DNA from: CAWCFV01 sp963794995
GTDB lineage: Bacteria; Actinomycetota; Actinomycetes; JACCUZ01
Length of the DNA stretch: 64,000 nucleotides
Reading direction: 5' to 3'
Assembly (NCBI GenBank): GCA_963794995.1
Contig: CAWCFV010000002.1
Location: forward strand, 1-64,000
Both the position numbers and the translations under genes were made by a program. The stretch's first letter is position 1. Every line of letters begins with the position of its first letter. Shown here piece by piece: positions 45,543 to 57,288 of the stretch. The notes below the pieces were generated by a model, which saw only the letters and a program-made list of their open reading frames with translations, did not search any database and was not told where the DNA came from.

Positions 45543-46657
45543 GCCGTCGGGGGCCCCGGGTGGTGTGGGTGCTGGACGCGCCGTCCTACGGCGGGGCCGA
45601 GCACTACGCCACGAGGTGCGCCGCCGGGCTCGGTGTGGACGCCTGGTTCGCGGTGTCCGAGCCGGTGCCGCCGCGGCTGCGGGCGGTGCTCGCCGACACC
45701 GGCCTCGGGCAGCGGCTGGTGCCGGTGCCGGCCGTCCGGGGCAAGGGCGACCTGCCCGCGTTCGTCCGGCTGGCGGCCCGGCTGCGCCGGCTGCGCCCCG
45801 ACCTGGTGCACGTCAACGCCAACGCGCCCGGCAACGTGCGGTTCGGCCTGGCGGCGGCGCTGCTCGGCGCCCGGGCACCGGTGGTCCTCACCGTGCACAC
45901 GGCGGTCCCGTTGCTGTCCGCGGCGCAGCGGCGGGTGCTCGGGGTGCTGTACCGGCGGTGCGCGGCAGTGGTGGCCGTGTCCGAGGAGATCGCCTCCCAG
46001 CTGGCCGGCGGCCTCGGGGTCGACCGGGCCCGGCTGCACGTGGTGCGCAACGGCGTCGCCGTGCCCGCCGAGCCGGTCCGGCCGGTGCCCTCGCCCGTCC
46101 TGCGGGTCGGTGCCCTCGGCCGGCTGACCCGGCAGAAGGGGTTCGACGTGCTCGTCGACGCCGTCCGGCTGCTGGCCGACGACGGCGTGCCGGTGCGGGT
46201 GACGGTGGGGGGTGAGGGGCCGGAGTCGGCCGACCTCGCCCGCCGGGCGGCGGGCCTGCCGGTCGAGCTCCTCGGGGAGGTGGACGACGTCGGCGCGTGG
46301 CTCGCCGGGCTCGACCTCGTGGTGCTGCCGTCGCGGTACGAAGGCCTGCCGTTCGTCCTGCTGGAGGCGATGGCCGCGGGCGTGCCGGTCGTGGCCACCG
46401 ACGTGGGGGACGTGCGTGACGCGGTCGATGGCACCGTCGCCCTGGTCCCGCCGGAGGACCCGGCGGCGCTGGCCGCGGCGATCCGCGGGCTCGCCGACCC
46501 CGGGCGACGGGCCGAGGCCGCGCGGGCGGCGCGCCGCCGGGCCGTCGACGCGCTGTCGGAGGAAGGCATGCTCACCGCGACGGCGCAGGTCTACGCGGCC
46601 GCCGGCCGGCCGGTCACACCGAGGTCCGCAGGCTCTCCTGCGGGCCGCGGCGGCTGA
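45539..46657 (+). CDS. GT4-family glycosyltransferase
   Basis: The protein of 372 residues starts RVVWVLDAPSYGGAEHYATRCAAGL. It has LVHVNANAPGNVRFGLAAALLG, PVVLTVHTAVPLLS, VVRNGVAVP, LGRLTRQKGFDVLVDAVRLL, VGGEGPESADL and VVLPSRYEGLPFVLLEAMAAGVPVVATDVG. All GT4 landmarks are intact. GTG 45539 is coupled to the previous stop. Its last 44 bases overlap the convergent GT2 gene on the other strand. Confidence 0.9.
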   Translation: MSRRGPRVVWVLDAPSYGGAEHYATRCAAGLGVDAWFAVSEPVPPRLRAVLADTGLGQRLVPVPAVRGKGDLPAFVRLAARLRRLRPDLVHVNANAPGNVRFGLAAALLGARAPVVLTVHTAVPLLSAAQRRVLGVLYRRCAAVVAVSEEIASQLAGGLGVDRARLHVVRNGVAVPAEPVRPVPSPVLRVGALGRLTRQKGFDVLVDAVRLLADDGVPVRVTVGGEGPESADLARRAAGLPVELLGEVDDVGAWLAGLDLVVLPSRYEGLPFVLLEAMAAGVPVVATDVGDVRDAVDGTVALVPPEDPAALAAAIRGLADPGRRAEAARAARRRAVDALSEEGMLTATAQVYAAAGRPVTPRSAGSPAGRGG

Positions 46658-47621
46658 CCAGCCACCGCGACAGCGCGAGAGGCAGCACGGCCGTCGCCGC
46701 GGCCTTCGCGCGGGTCGCCGGCGGGTGCCGGCGGGACGCGGCGACCGCCCGCGCCCGGCCGCGGGCGTCGGCCGCGCCGCGGGCTACCGCCTCCCGCGCC
46801 TGTGCGAGCTCGAGCACCGCCCGGTGCTCGCGCAGGCTGGCGTCGAGGACCGCGCCGTCGTCGGCGGTGAGGTGCGGGTCGTCGCCGAGCCGGGACAGCA
46901 CGTCGACCCGGGCCGCGAGCAGACGGAGCCGGTCGGCGGACAGGCTGTCCGCGAGCAGGTGGTACTCCGCGAGCGGCTCGGCGACCAGCCCGACGCGGGA
47001 GCCGGCCAGGACCATGCGCGCCCAGGCCGACCAGTCGGAGGCCACCGGCGAGCGCTCGTCGAAGCCGCCGGCCGCCAGCATCGCGTCCCGCCTGAACGCG
47101 GCGACCCCGAGGACGAAGTTGCGCCGCAGGATCTCGCGTCGCTGGTCGTGGACCGGGAACACCATGCCGGCCGAGCCACCGTGGGCGTACGCCCGGCGCA
47201 CCCTGCGGCCGCCCACGACGACCCACGCGTCCGCGGTGACCACGTCCAGGTCGGGCCGGGCGGACAGCGCACCGCTGACCGCGGCCAGCCAGCCGGGCAG
47301 GGCGACGTCGTCGGCGTCGATCAGGGCGGCCAGCGGTGTGCGCGCCGCCCGGACGCCGGCGTTCTTGGCGGCGGCCTCGCCCTGGTTGGTGCCGTGCCGC
47401 ACGGTCCGCACCCGGTCGCCGTAGGAGAGCAGGACCCCCTGCGTGTCGTCGGTGGAGCCGTCGTCGACGACGACGACCTCGGTCGGTGCGGGAACCTGGC
47501 CGAGGACGGAGTCGAGGCACCGGCGCAGGGTCGCACCGGCCTGGTGGGCCGCCACCACGACGGTCGTGCCGACCGCCTCGCCCGCCGGTCGACCGTCACC
47601 CGGCGGCGCCAGCAGCGTCAT
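46614..47621 (-). CDS. GT2-family glycosyltransferase
   Basis: The protein of 335 residues starts TTVVVAAHQAGATLRRCLDSVLGQ. It has VVVVDDGSTDDT, GEAAAKNAGVRAARTPLAALIDADDVALPGWL (metal DADD) and GFDERSPVASDWSAWARMVLAG (acidic acceptor loop). A helical C-terminal part of about 100 residues follows. It is similar in plan to the GT2 at 38018. ATG 47621 overlaps the flippase stop (ATGA), so the two are one transcript from 49198. Confidence 0.88.
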   Translation of the reverse strand: MTLLAPPGDGRPAGEAVGTTVVVAAHQAGATLRRCLDSVLGQVPAPTEVVVVDDGSTDDTQGVLLSYGDRVRTVRHGTNQGEAAAKNAGVRAARTPLAALIDADDVALPGWLAAVSGALSARPDLDVVTADAWVVVGGRRVRRAYAHGGSAGMVFPVHDQRREILRRNFVLGVAAFRRDAMLAAGGFDERSPVASDWSAWARMVLAGSRVGLVAEPLAEYHLLADSLSADRLRLLAARVDVLSRLGDDPHLTADDGAVLDASLREHRAVLELAQAREAVARGAADARGRARAVAASRRHPPATRAKAAATAVLPLALSRWLVSRRGPQESLRTSV

Positions 47622-49198
47622 CGTCGCCCACCTGCCCGGCCGAGGGCCTGCCCCAGCCGGGTCAGCCGCGGGCCCAGCGCGCGTCGCAGCAGGTCGCCGT
47701 CGTCCGGCGCGAGGGCGCCGAGCGCCCGGGCGACCAGCACGAACGCGCCGAGCCCGCTCACCAGCCCGAGGAGCAGGGCGACCGGGTCGCCCAGGACGCC
47801 CGCCGCCGCGGCCCACCCGGCGCCGACCGCGCCGGCCGCGGCCGCCGCCGCGGCGCCCCGGACGAGCAGCGGCCCGACCCAGCTCACCTCGATGTGCCGG
47901 GAGGTGTACCGCAGCAGCAGCAGGCCCGACACGAGCTGGCCGCCGCCGTTGGCGAGGGCCGCCCCGACGGCGTCCCAGCGGGGGATGAGGGCGAGGTCGA
48001 GCGCAAGGTTGACCACCAGCCCCGCCCCCGCGAAGACCAGCGGCGGGACCAGCTTCCCGAGGCCGTTGAGGGTCGCCGAGGCCACGCCGGCGAGGGGCCC
48101 CAGCAGCAACGGGACCGGTGCCAGGACCACGAGGACCGTGCCCACCCGCTCGTACTGCTCGCCGTAGGCGATCCGCACCGCGAGCGGCCCGAGGGTCATC
48201 GACAGCGCGGCCACCGGCATCGCGAGCAGGGTCATCAGCCGCATCGCGCGGACGTAGCCGGCCGCGATCCGCGTGCCGTGGCCCGCTCCGGCCAGCGTGG
48301 ACACCGCGGGCAGGACCACCGCGACCACCGCCTCCGTGAGCCGGCTCGCGGCGGCGACCGCGGCGAACGCGATGGAGTAGACCGCGATCTCCCGGTCCTC
48401 GGAGAAGGCCTGCAGGAAGAAGAACTCGGACCGTCGGAAGAGCACCACGTCGATGAGCAGGCCGATCGACGACAGGCCGGCGAACCGCAGCACGTCGCCC
48501 CGCAGGTCCCGGCTGAGCGCCGGGTCGCGCGGGAGCCGCCGGACGACCCGGCGCACCGCGAGGCCGGTCCCCAGCAGGCTGAGCACCCCGCCCGCCAGCT
48601 CGGCGGCGAAGAAGGCCGTGATGCCGTAGCCGAGCGAGAGCACCGTGATCGTCGTGACCAGGGTGAACAGCCCCGCGGCGAGGCCGTAGACCGTGGCGAG
48701 CCGGAAGCGCTGCAGCGCGAAGAGCACCTGCGCGGCCAGCCCGTGCAGGATGGCGACCGCCGAGACCATGCCGGCGAGCAGCCACGCCGTGCCGAGCTCC
48801 GGGTAGGTCAGGAAGCGCATCGAGGCCACCACGACCAGCGCGACGGCCGCGCTCACGACGGCGCGCCGGGTGGCCCACGACGCGAGGACGCGCGCCTGCC
48901 CCGGGCGGTTCTCGCCCAAGGAGGAGGCGACGTGGCGCTGCACGGCCAGCGGCAGGCCGAGGGTCAGGCAGAGGCCGACGGTGGCCGACAGGAACGCGAT
49001 GTAGCTCTGCCGGCCCATGTCCCGCGGCCCGAGGTAGCGCGCGGCCGCCACGCTGAGGACCAGCGTGAACAGCTGGGGCAGCACGAACGCCACGATGGTC
49101 CAGGCCCCGCCGCGCAGCAGGCTCGCGCCGGTGGTCTGCTCGGCGCTCGGCGTGCCTCCCGACACCCGGACGGGCCCGTCGTCGGAGGGCTCGGCCAT
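47618..49198 (-). CDS. Wzx-type polysaccharide flippase
   Basis: This 526-residue protein of the MOP/MATE-like flippase group has about 14 membrane helices, for example WTIVAFVLPQLFTLVLSVAAARYL, AELAGGVLSLLGTGLAV and LVVNLALDLALIP. It moves undecaprenyl-linked repeat units to the outer membrane face. The N-terminal R-Y-L-G-P-x-x-x-G element after helix 1 is a signature of the Polysacc_synt family. ATG 49198 is the start. It is intact and provides the Wzx step that fits the Wzy-type protein at 41804. The divergent phosphotransferase gene starts 113 bases away. Confidence 0.87.
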   Translation of the reverse strand: MAEPSDDGPVRVSGGTPSAEQTTGASLLRGGAWTIVAFVLPQLFTLVLSVAAARYLGPRDMGRQSYIAFLSATVGLCLTLGLPLAVQRHVASSLGENRPGQARVLASWATRRAVVSAAVALVVVASMRFLTYPELGTAWLLAGMVSAVAILHGLAAQVLFALQRFRLATVYGLAAGLFTLVTTITVLSLGYGITAFFAAELAGGVLSLLGTGLAVRRVVRRLPRDPALSRDLRGDVLRFAGLSSIGLLIDVVLFRRSEFFFLQAFSEDREIAVYSIAFAAVAAASRLTEAVVAVVLPAVSTLAGAGHGTRIAAGYVRAMRLMTLLAMPVAALSMTLGPLAVRIAYGEQYERVGTVLVVLAPVPLLLGPLAGVASATLNGLGKLVPPLVFAGAGLVVNLALDLALIPRWDAVGAALANGGGQLVSGLLLLRYTSRHIEVSWVGPLLVRGAAAAAAAGAVGAGWAAAAGVLGDPVALLLGLVSGLGAFVLVARALGALAPDDGDLLRRALGPRLTRLGQALGRAGGRR

Positions 49199-49310
49199 CA
49201 CTCTCCCCAGCTCGCGCCGGACCTGCCGACCTCGGAGCCGCTCATACTGCCAGCCGCCCGGGCCGCGCACCGGGCGATCCGGCGCGCGGGTGATCGCTAG
49301 ATTGCAGCCC

Positions 49311-50825
49311 GTGGCGGACCCGGGTGCGGCGGCGGCGTCGTCGCGGGGGGCCGACGCGCGCTTCGCCGCCCCGGTCCTGGCCCGCTCGGTGCAGGTGGCC
49401 GGCTCCGGCCCGGCGGCGGCCCGGCGCCGGGCCGAGCTGGCCGCGGCCGGGCTGCTCGCCGAGCCTCCCGACGCCGACCTGGTGCTCGCGGCGCCACGGG
49501 CCTGGCGGGCACGGCCGGCCGGCGGGCCGCGCGCCGCGACGGTGGTCCTGGACCCGGCGCTGGACGCGGTGTCGGTGCCGCGCACGGCGCTCGCGCTGGT
49601 CCGCGCCCGGCGCGAGCTGCGGCGCGCGGGCTACACGGTGCGGACGCTGATGGCGGTGCCGGGCGAGTCGTCGGCCCGCGCCCTGGCGCCGCTCGCCGAG
49701 AGGACGTCGCTGGACTACCTGCTGCGCTGGGTGACCCACCCGCCGCGGGGCGTGCGCCGGGTGGCCGCCGCCGGGCTGCGCACCCGGCCCGGGCGGTCCC
49801 TGCTGGCGCTCTCGCGGCGGGCCGTGGTGGTGGCGTCCCGCGCCGACGGACCCCCGGCCCTGCTCGGCGCCGTGCCGCCCACGGACCGGGGGACCGGTGC
49901 CTGGGTCCTGCTGCTCAGCGCCGGGGACGAGCTGACCCGGGTCGTCCTGCTGTCCCTCGACGCCTCCGGCCGGCCGGTGGCGGCGGCCAAGTCGGCCCGG
50001 ACCCCCGCCGCCCGCGGGTCGTTCGACGCGGAGGCCACCGTGCTCGGTGTCGCCGCCGGGTCCGGCGTCCCCGGCGTGCCGCGGCTGCTGGCGCGGGAGG
50101 CGGTCGCCGGGCTGCCCGTGTCGGTCGAGCAGGCCATGCCCGGCCAGCTGCTGTCCCGGGCCCTCGAGACCAGCACCCCGCGGCAGGCCCACGCCACCCT
50201 GGACCGGGCCGCCGCCTGGGCCGCGCAGCTGGCCCTGCAGACCCGGCGGCCGCCCGAGGACCTCGGTGCCGAGCGCCGGCGGCTGGCGGCCGACCTCGAC
50301 GCCGGCTGGCCCGGGGCACCGGCCGGGCTGGTGGCCGCGCTGGTGGCGCAGCTGCCGGCCGTGCCGGGTGTGCTGGCCCACAACGACCTCGGCACCTGGA
50401 ACGTGCTGGTCGCCGGCGACGAGGTCTCCGCGGTCGACTGGGAGTCCGCCGCCAGTCCCGGCTGGCCGCTCTGGGACCTGCTGTACCTGCTGACCGACGG
50501 GCTGGCGCTGGTCGACGGGGCCCGTGGGCACGACGCCCGCGCGGCGCACGCCCTGGCCCTGCACCGGGGCGAGCTCGCCTCGTCCCGGTCGCTGTTCGGC
50601 CGGCTGCGCGAGTCGGCCACGGCGCTGGACATCGGTGCCGACGCCGTCGGTGCGCTGGCCACGCTCTGCTGGCTGCACCACGGGCTGTCCCGGCGGGACC
50701 GTGCGGCGCGCGGGGCAGGGGCCGGGACCGCGCCGCTGCCGGCCGCAGCCCGGCTCGGGTCCGCCTGGCTCGGCGACCCGCGCCTGGGTGCCCGCTGGCC
50801 CGCGTTCCACGGGGCAGGGCGATGA
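49311..50825 (+). CDS. aminoglycoside-phosphotransferase-fold protein
   Basis: The protein of 504 residues has a kinase-like C-terminal half. The catalytic loop is LAHNDLGTWNVL (H-N-D-x4-N) and the metal motif is VDWESA, in place of DFG. A lysine in PVAAAKSARTPAARGSFDAEA could be the nucleotide-binding one. The first ~150 residues are different: RAATVVLDPALDAVSVPRTALALVRARRELRRAGYTV, an unknown alpha/beta domain. It probably phosphorylates a sugar, lipid or small molecule in the pathway. GTG 49311 begins just after an upstream open stretch. It overlaps the deacetylase by ATGA. Confidence 0.75.
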   Translation: MADPGAAAASSRGADARFAAPVLARSVQVAGSGPAAARRRAELAAAGLLAEPPDADLVLAAPRAWRARPAGGPRAATVVLDPALDAVSVPRTALALVRARRELRRAGYTVRTLMAVPGESSARALAPLAERTSLDYLLRWVTHPPRGVRRVAAAGLRTRPGRSLLALSRRAVVVASRADGPPALLGAVPPTDRGTGAWVLLLSAGDELTRVVLLSLDASGRPVAAAKSARTPAARGSFDAEATVLGVAAGSGVPGVPRLLAREAVAGLPVSVEQAMPGQLLSRALETSTPRQAHATLDRAAAWAAQLALQTRRPPEDLGAERRRLAADLDAGWPGAPAGLVAALVAQLPAVPGVLAHNDLGTWNVLVAGDEVSAVDWESAASPGWPLWDLLYLLTDGLALVDGARGHDARAAHALALHRGELASSRSLFGRLRESATALDIGADAVGALATLCWLHHGLSRRDRAARGAGAGTAPLPAAARLGSAWLGDPRLGARWPAFHGAGR

Positions 50826-52054
50826 GCGAGCCACTGGTCGTGCGCCGGGCCGGCGGCCGGCTGGGTGCCGCGTTGCGGCCGTACGCCTCGTGGCCGCTGG
50901 TCGGCGTCCCGGACCTGCCGCCGGTCCTGGCGCTGGGCGCGGCGCCGGTCACGGCAGGGGGCACCGGTCCCTCGGTCGCGGAGCTCGGGCCCGAGGCGGT
51001 CGTGGCCCTGGCGACGGCCGCCGGGGCCGTCGTCGTCGACGGGGAGCCGGTGGCCGTCGACGACCCGGGCGACCTGCTCGCGCAGGCGAGGCTGCGGGGC
51101 GTCACCGCCGTGCAGGCGGTCCGCGGCCATCCCGACCTGCTGGCCCGGACCGCGCTCGGCGGGTGGTCCCGGGCCCGGCTGCCGGCGCGCGTGCTGCGCC
51201 GGGTGCTGCTCGCCGCGCCGTTGCTGCGCCGGTGGTGCGCGGCGTCCGGCCGCCCGGCGGCCGCCCGCGCCGCGGCCGACGCGGCCTACTGGGCGGGGGC
51301 GCGGGACCGGGTCGACCGCCGGGAGTGGCAGCGCCTCACCCGCGCGTACGTCACCCTCTGCTACCACCGGGCGGCCGGCGAGATGCTGCCCGGGCAGGAG
51401 CGCTGGGACGTCGCGCCGCAGGTGCTGGCGCGCCAGCTGCGGACCCTGCGCCGGTGGGGCTGGCGCCCGCTCGGGCCGGACGACCTGCTCGCGATCCACG
51501 CGCCGGGTCTCGACGGCCCGGCGCCACCGCGCCGCGGCGTCGTCGTGACCTTCGACGACGGGTACGCCGACGCCGTCGACGCCGCCCGGGACCACGCCGG
51601 GCTGCACCCCCACGTGTACGTCTGCACGGCGGAGGTCGGCACCGACCCGGCCTGGGCCTCCGGCGCACCGCTGGCCGGCTGGGACGACGTGCGCGCCGCG
51701 GCCGGCGCGGGCGTGGTGGTCGGGTCGCACGCCCGCCGGCACGTCCCGCTGACCGAGGTCCCGCCGGAGCGGCGGGACGACCAGCTGGCGGGCAGCGCCG
51801 ACGACCTCCGCCGCGAGCTCGGGTCCCCGTTCCCCGCGGTCGCCTACCCCAACGGTCGCCACGACGCCGACGTCCTGACCCGCGCCGAGCGGGCCGGCTA
51901 CCTCCTGGGGCACACCACCGTGCTGGGGCGCAACGGCGCGGGCACGCCGCCGCTGCAGCTGCGCCGGGTCAGCCCCAAGCAGCGGGACCGGGCGCTGACC
52001 ATGCTCTGGATCGGGCTGACGGGCGAGCGGCCGCACCGGCGCCTCGGCGGCTGA
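50822..52054 (+). CDS. polysaccharide deacetylase-family (NodB) protein
   Basis: The 410-residue protein has a NodB domain in its second half. TFDDGYADAV carries the catalytic Asp and metal Asp. GSHARRHVPLTEV carries the S/T-H-x3-H metal site. VAYPNGRHDADV follows as motif 3. The first 170 residues form a separate domain rich in Ala and Arg, without a signal peptide. NodB enzymes remove N- or O-acetyl groups from glycans. Lack of a signal suggests a cytoplasmic lipid-linked substrate. ATG 50822 is coupled to the kinase-like gene. It is intact. Confidence 0.83.
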   Translation: MSEPLVVRRAGGRLGAALRPYASWPLVGVPDLPPVLALGAAPVTAGGTGPSVAELGPEAVVALATAAGAVVVDGEPVAVDDPGDLLAQARLRGVTAVQAVRGHPDLLARTALGGWSRARLPARVLRRVLLAAPLLRRWCAASGRPAAARAAADAAYWAGARDRVDRREWQRLTRAYVTLCYHRAAGEMLPGQERWDVAPQVLARQLRTLRRWGWRPLGPDDLLAIHAPGLDGPAPPRRGVVVTFDDGYADAVDAARDHAGLHPHVYVCTAEVGTDPAWASGAPLAGWDDVRAAAGAGVVVGSHARRHVPLTEVPPERRDDQLAGSADDLRRELGSPFPAVAYPNGRHDADVLTRAERAGYLLGHTTVLGRNGAGTPPLQLRRVSPKQRDRALTMLWIGLTGERPHRRLGG

Positions 52055-52066
52055 GGCCCGCCCCCG

Positions 52067-52111
52067 TCCCGTCCTGGCCCGTCCTGGCCCGTCCGGCCCG
52101 TCCTGGACCGG
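52067..52111. repeat. short direct repeats (10-bp unit)
   Basis: GTCCTGGCCC occurs twice in tandem at 52071-52090. Degenerate copies (GTCCCGTCC before, GTCCGGCCCGTCCTGG after) extend the array over about 45 bases. It lies just after the deacetylase stop. It may be slippage-made or form part of a structured transcript end. Confidence 0.6.
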
Positions 52112-52198
52112 GGGCTGGCCTGTGCCTCGAGGCCCCCGGCTGGCATGATCGACGCAGACATCGGTCGCGTCGGGGGGGCTCACGAGGCCCGGCCACAG

Positions 52199-52217
52199 CC
52201 TTGACGGTCCGTCAAGG
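52199..52217. promoter_or_regulatory. 19-bp palindrome, candidate operator
   Basis: CCTTGACGG and CCGTCAAGG are perfect inverted repeats around a single T. The site lies about 35 bases before the ribosome-binding site of the leader ORF. A TTGACG hexamer inside could serve as -35. It looks like a dimeric regulator operator or a short hairpin. No known regulator was matched. Confidence 0.5.
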
Positions 52218-52251
52218 ACCGGGCGTGTGATGCCGATGGGGGGAGGTGCCC

Positions 52252-52356
52252 GTGATCCGTACGCCGTCGTCCCAGACGGGTCGTCCACCTGGCCGCCACC
52301 TCTCCGGCAGCGCCAGGACCGACCGCGGTGCACCTGACCCGGCGTCGCGCCCATGA
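52252..52356 (+). CDS. 34-codon leader ORF coupled to the priming transferase
   Basis: GTG 52252 is preceded by a strong Shine-Dalgarno (GGGGGGAGG, 52237-52246). It reads VIRTPSSQTGRPPGRH and so on for 34 codons. It then stops at TGA 52354-52356, overlapping the ATG (52353) of the sugar transferase as ATGA. The sugar transferase has no ribosome-binding site of its own, so coupled translation is likely. Alternatively a lost base would make this the real N-terminus of the transferase. Confidence 0.55.
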   Translation: MIRTPSSQTGRPPGRHLSGSARTDRGAPDPASRP

Positions 52357-53831
52357 CGGCCCCCACCGACCTCGAGCCCGACCACGGCGGCCCCCGGGAC
52401 GCCGGCGGCCGGCGACGGGCGCCGGCCACCGACCGCCTTGCGGCTCCCGTCAGGAGGAGCACCTCCGCCGGCTCGCGGGCCGGCGGTCGCTGGGTCGTGG
52501 ACGTGCGACTGCGCCGGGTGGCGCTGACGTTCCTCCTCGCGGGGTGCGACCTCACGGCCTTCGGGGTGGCCCTCGCGTCCGCCGGCGGCGACATGGGGGA
52601 GACCCACGTCGTCTGGGTGGTGCTGACCGTCGCCCTCCTGGCCCACCAGGGCGCCTACCGGACCCGGCTCACCTTCTCCGTCCTCGCCGACGCGCCGATG
52701 CTGGCCGGGCGGTGCGTGGCGGCCGGCGCCCTGGCCTTCGTGCTCACCGGACCGGAGACCTCCCTGTCCACGGTCGACCTGATCCGGCGGATCGCCCTGG
52801 TCACGGTGTCCCTGCTGGTCGCCCGCGGACTGGCCTACGCCGCCATCCGCACCCTGCGGCGGCTCCGGCTGGTCGCGCACCGGACGCTGATCATCGGCGC
52901 CGGCGTCGTCGGGGCCCAGATCGCCCGGACGGCCGTCGACCGGCCCGAGTTCGGGGTGGAGCCGATCGGGTTCCTCGACGCCCGGCCGCTGCTGCCCGAC
53001 CACGCGCTGGCCGTCCCGGTGATCGGCGACACCTCCGAGCTGGCCCACGTGATCCGGGCCCGTCGTGTCGAGCAGGTCATCGTCGCCTTCGCCCAGGCCG
53101 GCGGCTCCTCCGCGGTCGAGCTGATCCGTACCTGCGACCGGCTCGAGTGCGAGATCTTCTTCGTCCCCCGGCTCTTCGAGCTGGCTGCCGTCCACGGCAC
53201 CACCGAGGAGCTGCTCGGGCTGCCGCTGGTGCGGCTGCGCCGGGCGCCGTTCCGTACCTTCGCGTGGCACCTCAAGCGACTCTTCGACATCGTCGTGGCC
53301 GGCGCCGCCCTGGTGGTGATGGCCGTCCCGATGCTGGCCATCACGCTGGCGCTGCGGCTCAAGCACGGGCCGGACGTCATCTTCCGCCAGGAGCGGATCG
53401 GGCTCGACGGTCGCGTCTTCCAGCTGGCGAAGTTCCGCACGCTGCGGCCCGGCACCGCGCGGGAGGGCGACACCCGGTGGTCGATCCAGGACGACGAGCG
53501 GCTGGACCGGCTCGGCCGGGTCCTGCGCAAGTGGTCCCTCGACGAGCTGCCCCAGCTGGTCAACATCCTGCGCGGCGACATGAGCCTGGTCGGCCCGCGG
53601 CCCGAGCGCCCGTACTTCGTCGAGCAGTTCGCCGAGGCCTTCCCGCGGTACGTGGCGAGGCACCGGGTGCCCAGCGGCCTCACCGGGTGGGCCCAGATCC
53701 ACGGGCTGCGCGGGGACACCTCCATCGAGGAGCGGGTCCGCTTCGACAACCACTACATCGAGAACTGGTCGCTCTGGCTGGACGTGAAGATCCTCCTGCG
53801 CACCGCGCTGGCCTTCCGCAAGGGCTCCTGA
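52353..53831 (+). CDS. undecaprenyl-phosphate phosphosugar transferase (priming enzyme)
   Basis: The 492-residue protein has four to five N-terminal membrane helices (VALTFLLAGCDLTAFGVALAS and others). A CoA_binding_3-type Rossmann domain follows (TLIIGAGVVGAQIARTAV) and then the bacterial sugar transferase domain. The latter has KRLFDIVVAGAALVVMAVPMLAI, QERIGLDGRVFQLAKFRTL, WSLDELPQLVNILRGDMSLVGPRPERP and GLTGWAQIHG. Such enzymes start repeat-unit assembly on undecaprenyl phosphate. The sugar is not predictable. It lies upstream of uvrA at the end of the polysaccharide locus and is its most likely initiation step. Confidence 0.92.
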   Translation: MTAPTDLEPDHGGPRDAGGRRRAPATDRLAAPVRRSTSAGSRAGGRWVVDVRLRRVALTFLLAGCDLTAFGVALASAGGDMGETHVVWVVLTVALLAHQGAYRTRLTFSVLADAPMLAGRCVAAGALAFVLTGPETSLSTVDLIRRIALVTVSLLVARGLAYAAIRTLRRLRLVAHRTLIIGAGVVGAQIARTAVDRPEFGVEPIGFLDARPLLPDHALAVPVIGDTSELAHVIRARRVEQVIVAFAQAGGSSAVELIRTCDRLECEIFFVPRLFELAAVHGTTEELLGLPLVRLRRAPFRTFAWHLKRLFDIVVAGAALVVMAVPMLAITLALRLKHGPDVIFRQERIGLDGRVFQLAKFRTLRPGTAREGDTRWSIQDDERLDRLGRVLRKWSLDELPQLVNILRGDMSLVGPRPERPYFVEQFAEAFPRYVARHRVPSGLTGWAQIHGLRGDTSIEERVRFDNHYIENWSLWLDVKILLRTALAFRKGS

Positions 53832-53982
53832 CCGGACGCGTCAGCGTCGGTCACGCGGCACCGCCGGTCAGGCGGCGCCGCCGGCCGCACCGGACCGGAA
53901 CGTCCGACCCGCCGCTTAGCATGTGACGGCGGGGTCGCCACCCTGCGGCCCGCCCGTCCGCCACCGGCCCAGAAGGATCTTC

Positions 53983-57024
<3,042 letters not shown>

Positions 57025-57053
57025 CCCGCGCCGCGGTCGCAGCCGAGGACACA

Positions 57054-57095
57054 GCAGCGGCCGGCAGTCGTGGGGGGACGACTGCCGGCCGCTGC
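57054..57095 (+). terminator. 18-bp-stem terminator after uvrA
   Basis: GCAGCGGCCGGCAGTCGT (57054-57071) and its exact complement (57078-57095) form an 18-bp stem with a GGGGGG loop, 30 bases after the uvrA stop. There is no T-run. The stem length makes it a convincing terminator. Confidence 0.88.
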
Positions 57096-57106
57096 CGTGT
57101 GCCGGG

Positions 57107-57204
57107 CCCGGTTGGGACCGCACGGGGGAACGATCCCAACCGGGTCTCGGTGGGTGACACGACGGCAGGTCCCCGCTGCGTTCTCGACGGGGGGCCGTGT
57201 CACC
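57107..57204. other. two further hairpins in the uvrA-regulator interval
   Basis: CCCGGTTGGGA (57107-57117) pairs with TCCCAACCGGG (57134-57144), loop 16 bases. GGTGACACG (57153-57161) pairs with CGTGTCACC (57196-57204), loop 34 bases. They lie between the uvrA terminator and the end of the minus-strand regulator (57289) and could terminate its transcript. Confidence 0.6.
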
Positions 57205-57288
57205 GACCGATGCCAGAGTGCCAGCGCCGGCCCCCGCGTGCGAGGTCCGGATGAATGGTTCCCGGCTAGTGCATCCGGGCCGGTAGCG

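Noticed and set aside
52067..52111. CRISPR-like array
   Set aside because: The unit is only 10 bases, with no spacers and no cas genes.
53832..53982. SOS (LexA) box before uvrA
   Set aside because: No GAAC-N4-GTTC is present; GGAACGTCCGAC is only a half-site.
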